Assembly: GCF_000972845.2 (NCBI RefSeq)
Contig: NC_040018.1
Location: 6,021,443-6,085,442, forward strand
DNA length: 64,000 bases
DNA from: Larimichthys crocea
Taxonomy: Eukaryota > Chordata > Actinopteri > Sciaenidae
Direction of reading: 5' to 3'
Part shown: piece after piece, positions 26,160 to 37,200 of the stretch
Numbering within the stretch: position 1 is the stretch's first letter
Layout: every line of letters begins with the position of its first letter
Translations under genes and position numbers: made by a program
Notes under the pieces: model-generated
What the model saw: the letters and a program-made list of their open reading frames with translations, nothing else
Told to the model about the DNA's origin: nothing
Database searches by the model: none

Positions 26160-26665
26160 AGGGAGTTTAAGTATCTCAGGTGTCTTGTCTTGGCGGATTG
26201 GTGCGGTGTCGGCAGTACCGCAGAGGTTGTACCAGACCGTTGTGGGGTAGAGGGAGCTTTTTTCAGTCCATCTACGCTCCCACCCTCACCTCTGGCAATG
26301 AGCTTTGAATAGTGACCAAAACAATGAGATCACTGATACAAGTGGTCAAAATGAGTTTCCTCTGCATGGTGGGTGGGCTCAGCTTTAGAGATGGGGCGGA
26401 GGAAGCTCGGAGTAGAGCCACTGTTTGGCTCCTGCATCACAAAGGAGCCAGCTGAGGTGGTTTGGGCTGATTATCTGATTAGTATGCTTCCTTTGGAGGT
26501 AGGAGACCCTAGAGCAGACCCAGAACTCGCTGGAGGGACTATATATATCCCATCTGGCCAAGGAATGCCTCAGGATCCCCCAGGAGGAACTGGAATACAT
26601 TGCTGGAGAGAGGGCTGTCTGGAACGTCCAGCTTAACTTGCTGCCACCGCAACCCAACCCCGGAT
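26160..26665 (+). pseudogene. Decayed non-LTR retrotransposon, C-terminal end of ORF2
   Basis: Broken frames give EFKYLRCLV, RIGAVSAVPQRLYQTVVG then REL, SIYAPTLTSGNEL, and MSFLCMVGGLSFRDG, followed by LGVEPLFGSCI. This is the order of the region after the reverse transcriptase in a non-LTR element family very common in teleosts. The 3' end is the usual GCTGCCACCGCAACCCAACC then CCGGATAAGC. In-frame stops (for example after VVG and NEL) and frameshifts show it is dead. I cannot place the clade with certainty. Confidence 0.8.
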
Positions 26666-28069
26666 AAGCAGATTTTAGTTTCCACGACACCTGAAGAACA
26701 TTGGTTAGACTGATAACAAATCAAAAAAGTCATAGGTTGCTTTGAGATGAAGGTTTTGACAATGAAACATGGTCATCTGTTCTTCTTCTGTGTGACAAGG
26801 ATGTTTGAATAGAGACTAGCAGAGGTGGAGAGGCCAGAGCTCTGTCTAAACAATCTAAAGAAAAGCTGTTCCCATGTTGTAGCAGTCAGAAGGCTTGTGT
26901 AAGGCCAGTTAGTTACACAGTACAGCAAACTCTGCCCCATTAGTTCTTGGGTTACAGTACTACCCCTCGAGCAAGGACATTTTAGCGAGCAAGCAGCAGC
27001 TATGTCCCAAGACTGAAATACCTTAATTCCTCATAACAAAACTGTGGAGAAGTTCCTGGGTACTTAAATGTTCGCGGATAAGTTCCTGTGGTCAAAAAAC
27101 AGAATTTGTCGATGCTGTAAACCCTGAATAACATTTCAACTTGAGCCGTGAAGTAGATCATCAGCTTTGTCGAGCGACACTTTTCATCAAGAGGAACGAG
27201 CGGCACAAACCTCTCAACGCATTATTCATTGTGTCAACCCTGATCACTGACCCCCGAGCTCAGCCATTCAGATGGACAGCATATGCCCTAAAAATACTAT
27301 GTGCCCTGTCATTATGTTAATCGTGTTGGGTGTCAACACCCTGCTGCTGCTGTCTGACAGGCTAAAGCCTTATCACATCATTACACACCATTACTGCTCT
27401 TAATGAAGTCAACAGCTCCCAAGCACAGGATACCCTCTCCGCTGTCGGACTCATTAAACGTTCTAACATGTGAATAACCCTCGGCTCAATTATCAAGTCA
27501 GTCAGCTGTCCTGTGCCTGCTCACCTCCTCCTCACACAGCCACTGATACACAGTTACAACTTCATCCTGTTGTGTTACTGAAGTATGGTGGAGATGCTCT
27601 GATTAAAGTAGAGATTTATCTCGATGCCAATATTGGCTTTTTATTAGATATTCTGTCATGCTGCCCAGTGGCAGCGTGATCAAAGTTCACTGCGATAAAA
27701 CTAGATTATTTTATCGTTTATCTCTACACTGAAACTTGGTAGTTACGCAACTCCTTTAGGGGTGATTTACAGGATGTTTTTGTTTTCCGGTTCAGAGCAG
27801 AAGATTAGCAAGTTATTTTAGCACCTTGGCGATGGATAGCTAGATTGATAGCTTGTTTGCTGAGGGCATTTCACATTGTATGACCAATTTAGCAAAATGC
27901 ATTACTGTACATCCAGCAATCCAGTGTATCAAAATGCCAGCAGGGGACATCACAACATGGACAATATTTGCTACAAAAAACCTCGGAAAGGATTTTTATG
28001 AACTGAAAAAGCTACAGCTACTGGTCTAATGAGAGAAGGTGTGGAGCAACCAATAATGTAATCAGAATC

Positions 28070-28140
28070 AAAATCAGAAATACTTTTATAATCCCAGGGG
28101 GAAATTATTTTTTGTTACAATACTCCAGTATACAAACAAA
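28070..28140 (+). repeat. Teleost retroposon tail (AATCAGAAATACTTTTATAATC type)
   Basis: AATCAAAATCAGAAATACTT then AATCCCAGGGGGAAATTATT is the diverged 3' portion of a widely dispersed teleost repeat, usually followed by A/T-rich sequence as here. It falls at the right end of the duplicated segment and recurs at about 33601-33665. Confidence 0.55.
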
Positions 28141-28164
28141 CAAAAACAACATATGTAAACAAGT

Positions 28165-28430
28165 CACCATCTATTATGAACAAAAAAAACAACAACAACT
28201 ATATATATATTTAAACTATATATATTAAAGGTGTATATAAAAGATCAAATTTACAGTTAAATAATGTGCAAAAAGTAATGAAATGAATAAAATGCAGTTT
28301 TCATCAATTTATGTAAAAGTACAACACTGTATGCCAAATTGTAGTACTCTTCTTTAATTTCCCAATATACAATATCACATAAAATTTTAAAAAAGGTACC
28401 ATTGGGGACCCTTTAAAATGGCAGCAAAAT
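28165..28430. other. AT-rich sequence before the assembly gap
   Basis: Simple AT-rich sequence with ATATAT and poly-A runs, present after copy 1 but not after copy 2. No gene. Confidence 0.7.
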
Positions 28431-28440
28431 NNNNNNNNNN
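28431..28440. other. Assembly gap (10 N)
   Basis: Ten unresolved bases, probably a nominal gap size. It lies between the two copies of the 3.4-kb segment, so the order and distance of the flanking sequences are uncertain. The 204-residue ORF at 28418-29032 crosses it and is not reliable. Confidence 1.
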
Positions 28441-30295
28441 CTTGCCCACATCCTGTGCTCACGTATTAGTGCCAGGCCCAGCCAAGAAGAACGGAGAAGT
28501 CATTTGCACACTGGATGGCATCATACAGTGTCTTCTTAAGCCACGATTATTGCTTCAAATTACATCTGCATCAATAAACATTTATGCCCCCCGAACTACT
28601 GCCTCGAGAGTGCCTGCTATGTGCCCCGTTTATGCTGGTTTGTTTGCCGACAGGCTGTTGAGTTGTCTTGCCACATTTTGGACATTTACAGATGTGCCCC
28701 ACATTTCTGCTTTTGTTAGTGCCTACGCTTTCATTAATATCATTTCCACAATGTTGTTATTTTCTGCTCATCTTTTATCTCATTTCTGCTTCCTCTGCAG
28801 CTTTTGCCGATCTGCCCTGACTTTCTTCCTCGTTCCTGTAACTCCACAAATAATGACTGCGCCAACCACGCAGCTGCCCCAGCCTCCCCACCCCCCACTG
28901 CCCGGCCATCCCTACATACCCCAGCTCCATTGCCAAGTGCCAACACCACACCCCAGACCAAAAACAATCATGGAGCGCACAATCCAAGAATTCCTGAGTC
29001 GAAATCTACGCAGACGTACCACAGTGAGTTAGTCACCTAACTCGTTCTTCAATCCCTGTGCGATACATGTATACGCATTGCCCACCAATGCCTCCTGCCC
29101 CTACTGGCATCGCCCGCTGCCCGCTGAAAGCTGCCCACTTTCAAAACACATTTAGCGGTCAAACTATCCAGTCACAGCGCGAGTTACACCCTAGAGCGTA
29201 CCGTCTTGTTTGATTAAGCATTTCAATGGAAAAAACTTTTGCCAAACTCAGCTCAATCTCTAAAAATGGATTTGCGCAAATTAATGTGTGAAGCTTGCAA
29301 TGATTCTTTAGAGCAATCTGCCTGAAAAATATTATTATGCAAGTCTCTCAACTGACTTCCTGTGTGCCGATGCGCCCCCAAGCAAAACTTTTTTGCATTA
29401 TACCTATCGGTATTATTAGCTATGAATACACTTTTTTATTCTCCTCCAGCAGCTATATTTTAAAGAGTTGTACTATCTGTATTTTACAGATGCTTTTTAT
29501 TAACGATGTGCTAAAGTAACGGGCTGCCCCACTGCCCGATGATGCCCTCCTGTTTTTACGAATGTTGCCTATCTGAACGCGAGCTCACATACCGTTATGC
29601 CCAAAGATCCAAACAAGTGTGCAGTTGTCTACCGTAATTCTCTGGCAGCCAGCCCCTGCATTATCTGTTTGTCTTCTATTGTGTGGACGCTTCTTTTCGT
29701 TCGCTTCCGTATGCCAGCGTTGTGCCCTTGCTACTGCCAAGCGTCGCCCCCCCCATGCTACGGTGTCTGTGCTTTTTGCACGATATAATTATAGATTGCC
29801 ATGTGCTTTGCAAGTTCCTTTGTCTGCTGCTGCTGGGTTCTTGCTCAGGAATTGCTTCAGTTCATCTTGTATTTGCAATTTTATGCTTCACTTGATTCAG
29901 TAGTCATGTATCAGCAGCTAAATGATGCTTGAACAAGCCACCCCTCTGAATACATAGGATGATTGCGCGACAAATTTTCAACAGATTGCCCTAATACACT
30001 GTAATCCGAGTATTGACACCACCAAAATGCATGCTATGCTGAGCCAATACGTGACTATATTACAGTTTTTTTTTCCTAATTGCGCTTAAACACAATTTTG
30101 CAAACTAGGCCTTGCGCTTCTTATAAAGAACACTAACACAATTCACAACCACACACCCCCAAAACTGCAAATACACGTCATATATCCAGCAAAATTCGCC
30201 AAGCACTGCCAACCAAATTCAACCTTTTGCAGACAAGATAGGCCACACAACTGTCATTCGATATTATGATTTTTGTTTGCAAGATTGCAAGGCTT
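28441..30295. other. Unexplained sequence between the gap and duplication copy 2
   Basis: These 1.85 kb differ in texture from the flanks: C-rich patches (proline codons near 28880-28960, CCCGCTGCCCGCTGAAAGCT near 29110) lie beside AT-rich parts. One possible exon lies at 28801-29022. Near 30061, ACAGTTTTTTTTTCCTAATT then GCTTAAACACAATTTTGCAA looks like a DNA-transposon-type repeat, not identified. No gene is assigned. Confidence 0.5.
28801..29022 (+). other. Possible exon of unknown origin
   Basis: A pyrimidine-rich acceptor (CTGCTTCCTCTGCAG) precedes this stretch, and A|GTGAGT follows at 29023. Two frames are open. One is proline-rich and ends MERTIQEFLSRNLRRRTT; the other is Ala/Pro/Thr-rich. 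Neither matches a family I know. The segment might be part of a transposon gene. Without homology or transcript data this remains a guess. Confidence 0.2.
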
Positions 30296-33200
30296 GCTGC
30301 AAGATATTGCGTACATTACAAATACTGTAAGTGTGTTCAGGATGGCAGTTTTGGTGGAATCTGCCATGAGCATGTGGCCATGACCTCTCAAAACCAAAGT
30401 ACTAAATTGTCTCAAATGTGTCAAATATGCGTGCCCTTCAATGTTGTGAGACGTTTCAGTTGTGCAGGTATTTGGTAAATCAGGGATTTGCTGCAGACTC
30501 TTCAGCACTGTATTTCTTTCAATCTGAGTAGGGGAGCAGGGGGATTGTTCAGTGGGAAGCTGCGGCAAACAGATTAAATAAATATGATAATAAAACACAT
30601 GCCATGCAAGGCTTCACCCCAAGCTTGCTCAGGATACTCTAAATAGTCATGAAGGGCGTATACATGTAACATACATACAAAACCGAATTACTGTTGCAAC
30701 ACAGTGACCTGTGCATGTAAATCTTAACCCTAACATTTTGCCACAAAAAAATTAAGTGTATATGTCCCCTTGGATAAGCTGGGGCAAAAGAAATAGTGGA
30801 ACGAGACAGAGGGGGAAGCTGGGTTAAGCAACACTAGCAGGAGAGGATGATGCATAAAATGAAAGGCAGAGTAACTGAACCCTGAACTGATACAGCTCTG
30901 CTCTATTGGAGGCTGTACATGAACACACACATTATCAGCCAGGTGGCAGCTACACGGCTGTTTCCGCCTGTGATTAATAGCCCTGATAGTGCCCTTCGCG
31001 AGGATTTGCGGAACGGGCTGCCGCTCAGGTGGGGCGATGTGGTGTGAGAATCCCTCCGTGATTATATATCCTGTGTCTGCTGATAAGAAGAGACTTTTAA
31101 CCTTCGCCAATCACAACCGCAGACGTTATTTGCTTTTCCTCTGAACGTTAATTGGGAGCAATTCTGCAGGTGCTGAATCTCATATCTCAGTCCATAAAGC
31201 AGGAAGCAACAGGAAGGCAACTTTTGTTTCCATTTCACAGGAGTAATAATCTTCAGCAAGGTAGAGCGGCTCCGTCTGTTACAAAGTTTTATGTCCACAG
31301 GCAAATAGACTCTGTTTGAGTGTTCGTATCACCTTGCTTATCAATCTTTTCACTGCATTTGGAAATATTAGTTCACTTCCCTCACAGGGGTCTTAAGTGT
31401 TGGCACTGAAGCCCGGTGGGTTAATGGTTCATAGAGTTTGATTTCTTCCTTGTGCTGGCGCTTGCGGGTTTGGCTCTGGATTCTAACCCCCCCGAACACT
31501 TACTGAATAACAGCAGTAAGCACACACAATGAATAACTGCATGTGAATGAGTGAATGACTCCTAAAGCCAAACCTAGTGATCCCACGCTGGGGAAGTATA
31601 ACAATTGGCCTCATTAAAATAAATCGGTGGCTCTGACACCTCAAATGAGGAAGGCTTTGGGCTCAATCTTGACCTTCACATGCTGAATCTCCCAGTGTGA
31701 TTCCTTCCAGCTGGTCTATGTCTTTTTCACTCCTTAGCAAAGGGAGTTTATAGTATCTCAGGTGTCTTGTCTTGGCGGATGGGTGGTGTCGCGGCAGTAC
31801 CGCAGAGGTTGTACCAGACCGTTTGGGGTAGAGGGAGCTTTTTTCAGTCCATCTACGCTCCCACCCTCACCTCTGGCATGAGCTTTGAATGTGCACCAAA
31901 ACAATGAGATCACTGATACAAGTGGTTCAAAATGAGTTTCCTCTGCATGGTGGGTGGGCTCAGCTTGATTATGGGAGTGGGGAAGTGGAGAAGCTCGGAG
32001 TAGAGCCACTGTTTGGCTCCTGCATCACAAAGGAGCCAGCTGAGGTGGTTTGGGCTGATTATCTGATTAGTATGCTTCCTTAGTGAGGTAGGAGACCCTG
32101 AGCAGACCCAGAACTCGCTGGAGGGACTATATATATCCCATCTGGCCAAGGAATGCCTCAGGATCCCCCAGGAGGAACTGGAATACATTGCTGGAGAGAG
32201 GGCTGTCTGGAACGTCCGCTTACTTGCTGCCACCGCAACCCAACCCCGGATAAGCAGTTTTAGTTTCCACGACACCTGAGAAACATTGGTTAGACTGATA
32301 ACAAATCAAAAAGTCATAGGTTGCTTTGAATGAAGGTTTTGACAATGAAACATGGTCATCTGTTCTTCTTCTGTGTGACAAGGATGTTTGAATAGAGCTA
32401 GCAGGGTGGAGAGGCCAGAGCTCTGTCTAAACAATCTAAAGAAAAGCTGTTCCCCTGTTTAGCAGTCAGAAGGCTTGTGTAAGGCCAGTTAGTTACACAG
32501 TACAGCAAAACTCTGCCCCATTAGTTCTTGGGTTACACGTACTACCCCTCGGCAAGGACATTTTAGCGAGCAAGCAGCAGCAGTTGTCCCAAGACTGAAT
32601 ACCTTAATTCCTCATAACAAAACTGTGGAGAAGTTCCTGGGTACTTAATGTTCGCGGATAAGTTCCGTGGTCAAAAAACAGAATTTGTCGATGCTGTAAA
32701 CCCTGAAAAACATTTCAACTTGAGCCGTGAGTGAGATCCTCAGCTTTGTCGGCGACACTTTTCATCAAGAGGAACGAGCGGCACAAACCTCTCAACGCAT
32801 TATTCATTGTGTCAACCTGATCACTGACCCCCGAGCTCACCATTCAGATGGACAGCATATGCCCTAAAAATACTATGTGCCCTGTCATTATGTTAATCGT
32901 GTTGGGTGTCAACACCCTGCTGCTGCTGTCTGACAGGCTAAGCCTTATCACCTCATTACACACCATTACTGCTCTTAATGAAGTCAACAGCTCCCAGCAC
33001 AGGATACCCTCTCCGCTGTCGGACTCATTAAACGTTCTAACATGTGAATAACCCTCGGCTCAATTAATCAAGTCAGTCAGCTGTCCTGTGCCTGCTCACC
33101 TCTCCTCACACAGCCACTGATACACAGTTACAACTTCATCCTGTTGTGTTACTGAAGTATGGTGGAGATGCCTGATTAAAGTAGAGATTTATCTCGATGC

Positions 33201-33696
33201 CAATATGGCTTTTATTAGATATTCTGTCATGCTGCCCAGTGGCAGCGTGATCAAAGTTCACTGCGATAAAACTAGATTATTTTATCGTTTATCTCACACT
33301 GAAACTTGGTAGTTACGCAACTCCTTTAGGGGTGATTTACAGGATGTTTTTGTTTTCCGGTTCAGAGCAGAAGATAGCAAGTTATTTTAGCACCATGCGA
33401 TGGATAGCTTTTTGCTGAGGGCATTTCCATGTATGACCCATTTAGCAAAAATGCATTACTGTACATCCAGCAATCCAGTGTATCAAAATGCCAGCAGGGG
33501 ACATCACAAACATGGACATATTTGCTACAAAAACCTCGGAAAGGATTTTTATGAACTGAAAACAAGGTCTACAGAAGGTGTGGAGCAACCAATAATGTAA
33601 TCAGAATCAAAATCAGAAATCTTTAATCCCAGGGGGAAATTATTTTTTGTTACAATCTCCAGTATACAAACAACAAAACAACATATGTAAACAAGT
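30296..33696 (+). repeat. 3.4-kb direct duplication, copy 2 (indel-rich)
   Basis: This segment is collinear with 24688-28164 but 76 bases shorter overall. Differences are mainly scattered one- or two-base losses, often in homopolymers (GGATAAAAGCTGG becomes GGATAAGCTGG), with a few small insertions and comparatively few substitutions. That pattern fits uncorrected long-read sequence rather than evolutionary divergence. It carries a second image of the LINE fragment at about 31742-32250. Confidence 0.93.
31742..32250 (+). pseudogene. Second image of the decayed non-LTR fragment
   Basis: This is the same remnant as 26160-26665 within duplication copy 2, with extra single-base indels that break the frames further. 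The motifs EPLFGSCI and the CCGGATAAGC end are still legible. If copy 2 is an artefact, this is not a separate locus. Confidence 0.75.
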
Positions 33697-33939
33697 GTAG
33701 AACAAATATTATATATATCTATATATAAATACATGTGATAAAGCCAAATATATAATAACTTGAAATACTTATTTAAAACTTTAAGTTTTGGAGCCAGTAA
33801 CGTAATAACATTTTGCCAATAAACTAATAAGTTATTATGTTATTGGACGTTGTGACATTATTGGTTTCTACAGGGTGTCTGTGAGTCTCCAAACCTAGCC
33901 TGCTGGATGTGGCAAAACTGCACTCATTGCCTAAAATTT
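33697..33939. other. AT-rich sequence after duplication copy 2
   Basis: Runs of ATATAT, then an AT-rich stretch with repeated TAATAACAT/TTATTATGTTATT words that can pair locally. No gene. Confidence 0.5.
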
Positions 33940-33999
33940 AGAAGAAGAAGAAGAAGAAGGACCCCGGATAAGCGGAAAGAAAGGTATGGATGGATACAT
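33940..33999 (+). repeat. (GAA)n run and truncated 3' end of a non-LTR element
   Basis: A (GAA)n run of about 18 bases is followed by GGACCCCGGATAAGCGGAAA and ATGGATGGATA. This is the terminal part of the same non-LTR family as 26160-26665. Only the last few tens of bases remain. Confidence 0.65.
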
Positions 34000-34071
34000 G
34001 TTTTTCATTTTTGGCCAAATGGTTCCAGGAACTAAAAAACTCAGAGAACTAAATCACAAACTAAATATTTT

Positions 34072-34229
34072 TGGTTTGAGACAAGGGTTTTGACGACGAA
34101 ATAATCGCTTTCTTCTTCTTCTTTGTGTTTAACTATGGTATGACCAGGGTGTTTAAATAGAGACGTGCAGAGGAGAAAAAAGCAAGGGCTCTGTTTTCAT
34201 GCTGTAGCAGTCAGAAGGCTTATGTAAGG
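34072..34229 (+). repeat. Diverged relative of part of the 3.4-kb segment
   Basis: From GGTTTGAGACAAGGGTTTTG to GTAGCAGTCAGAAGGCTTAT this matches 26739-26904 in copy 1 (GCTTTGAGATGAAGGTTTTG to GTAGCAGTCAGAAGGCTTGT). The two differ by many substitutions, so this is an old repeat relationship, unlike the indel-only difference between copies 1 and 2. Both lie shortly after a CCGGATAAGC LINE end. Confidence 0.75.
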
Positions 34230-37200
34230 AGGAGAAGTAAGAAGAATTCAGTATTTTACAAAGTCACTGGAGTAGCACAGAAATGTCTGACACCAGTGTG
34301 TGTGTGTCTGTACTCTCGCTGGGTGTACGCTGTCCATCAGAGGAGTTACACACTTGTCATTGGGGTGTTCCTCACCACTCACTGCAGGACGTTCATCATG
34401 TGAAGGTCAAAACAAAACTCTGCCAGCTGCTCTTTATTAACACTCACCTTTTTAATGCAGCCATCTGTCAGCTGAAGCCTTTTTCTGGGAGGGAACGCGC
34501 AGATAAACAGAAGACACAGGTCTGTGTTGCTTCACTCGTGATGACCTTCCCATGGTAACATTCAAACACTGAGCTTAGCACTTGCCATTACATGCTTAAC
34601 CTCCCTCTTTACACCATGTTCTGACATTTTGGATATACTGTAAAAAAAAAACTGAAGATGGGGAAAAGTTCATTTTTTAATTAGTCCTCATGTAACAAAC
34701 TAGAAGGGCTTGTGGGATTGCTTTAATGTTCTGATATCTCTCATTAGGCAAGCAGAAATTGTGCACAGACATGGGTGGAAAACATAAATAAATTCCCAAC
34801 ATATAGCATTTCCAAGGATATCAGTTTTATTCACAGTAATACATCATCTCCACCTGCAAAATTCTAAATATTAAACATTGTTTTAACTTATTTAAACTCA
34901 CTTTTCAGTAAGCTGATTTCTCACTTTGAGCCTTTTGCAATTATATGTCTTATTAACTTTATCTAACTTTAGAAAAGAGCCTGCGGTTGATGTTATGAAT
35001 GTAATTAAATCATATCCAATAAAGGGTTCTTCATTCATAAATAAGTTATCACATCTGCAGTCTTATGTTAAGCTGTTCATAACTTGATTTTGGTCTGCAT
35101 ACTCTTTTCCAGAAGCAGCTAAAAACGAATTATTCGCAACTTTGCAGCCTAAAGGTTATACTTATTTATGGCTCATTAGTGAAAGCATAAAAAATTAACC
35201 ATTCATATATAACTACAGAGATTGTAAAGTAGGTTATGCCTTATTGGAAAGTAGTACATACACACACACACCTATACAAACACACACACATAGATAGAAA
35301 TTAGTCCCAGAGGTGCTCTGAAGCTTACAGATGATTCTGTGGACAAACAGCTGAAACTGTGCGGCAACTAAGACGTTCGACTTTCCTTAAAACTTCCAAA
35401 CAGCAGATGATTATCTCCACTTCCTTCTCCCTGCTTCACCTGGACTCCATTACATGGCGAGATTTGTGCTACACAACGAAGGAAACCGAGATTTCCCTGA
35501 ATTATAAATGATAACAGTGCTTCACACGCAGCTTTGACCATGAATAAATTTAAGGGCCCTCCGCATCCTGTGCTGCCAGCCTGAACTGCTTCACCCTGGC
35601 AAACTATACTCCTCAAAGGCAGCCACAAGTTGACATGCTTTGGGCAATAGGTGCAGGGAGCCTTGGTCCTTTGTACTTTGAGCATCTGTATCATAGCTGG
35701 GAGCACTTGGCAGATATTTTTGGGGAAGCACTAGATGAGGCTCCCGCTGTTGCTATGAGACTATTGAAAAGCCCTTTGAAGCGTGGCACAGTTGAGTTCG
35801 AAGTTGAAATATCTTTAACTTCTTGCACTTGGTGCTGCTGAAACCAAAAAACATGTCAAGCTCTGAGAGTTGAAGAGTATAGCTCCATGCCTATGCAATG
35901 TAAACAATGAGAACAGGATAACAGTGCTGCAGAGGGAATGAGAACAAACATATAGAGCACTCACGGCACACAAACACACTCAGATATACTTCAGCTGCAG
36001 ATAGAAGAGGACACAAACAATCAAGATAGAGAGGGGGCAGCAAGACTGAATAGCCTTGGATGATTTAGTTGCGCAAACATGCAGTATAGAACATTATTTG
36101 ATGATTTCTGCAGTGGTTTAGTGCAGGATATGTGCAGTTACCTACTTATTTTTCAGCTGGCATCGGGTACACCCACTTTTAAATCTCCCTGGATCACTCA
36201 CTTGTGTTTTGCAAGCTCAAGTTGTCCAATTTTCACGAGTGGATGGAGTAAGGAGTAAGTAACACTTCACTCAAAATGTATAATTATGTAATTGTTTCAT
36301 CCGTCTTTGGGTCAGCATTGATTGCAAAATCTCCACTTCTTCTGAGGCTAATTGATTTCATAATAATCTTTACCATATGAAGTCAAGCAGCACAAGTTAG
36401 GTGACAATGTACAAGTACTGATGGCCTGTTCTTTGGTGAGATAAAAAAACAAGTAGTTTTACATTTGAGTGTTTGTAACACAGGGCATTTCTCTCTGCTG
36501 GATCTCCTGGCACCGTTACCACTGGATTTATGGGTCAAAAGACATCCAGAGATCAAGGTCAAACTAGTCGGAAAGTTTCTCTCTTTAGATATTTATGTGA
36601 CATTAAATAGTTTGCACTGCGGCACACTGTAATGCAGACTTTGAAATGCCGTTGAAAGCAAACGTGAAAAGGTGTCGAAGCTGCACTTTCTCTTCTGGCT
36701 GCAGGATGCTGGCTTCAAAGGAACCTCAGACCCCATAAGATCCATAAAAAGGTCCTGACTTCAAAGTCATGTTCGTCCACAGGAAAATAAAGCATCCATT
36801 CTTTCAGAATAAATGTTTCATTATGGAGATATTAAGCCGGAAGAGAAGTATTTTGAGAGGTACGTAGCTTAATTCAGTATTCTAGCACGCCTCAGATTCC
36901 CCCTCCTGCAAGCCCCTTACAAAACTTGTGCAGTCAAACTGAAGCTTTGAAAATTTCTCTTCAAAGATCGACAGGTTACACTCCATCTTTTTTCCATCAA
37001 ATCTGCAGTGCGTTCCCTTAAGAACAGTTGATACTTGCCGCAATAACGTTCAATTAGTTCAACTGACCTTCGCTCCTGCGTATGCATTTTCTTTATAGAC
37101 ATGATGTGTGTGTGTGTGTGTGTGTGGCATCATTCTCGCTTCCTTATAAAGTCACAGCTCATCTGGGTTTCACTGGAGCATTAAATTAGTGCTGTGACAG

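Larger units (their letters stand above)
24688..28164 (+). repeat. 3.5-kb direct duplication, copy 1
   Basis: From GCTGCAAGATATT at 24688 to CAACATATGTAAACAAGT at 28164 this segment is repeated nearly base for base at 30296-33696 in the same orientation. It contains no host gene. It carries a decayed non-LTR fragment (26160-26665) and a retroposon-like tail (28070-28140). This copy reads as clean sequence: the aligned open frames of the LINE fragment run further here than in copy 2. Confidence 0.95.

Noticed and set aside
28418..29032. 204-residue ORF
   Set aside because: It runs through the 10-N gap, so the frame across the gap is arbitrary. Only a sub-part is noted as a possible exon.
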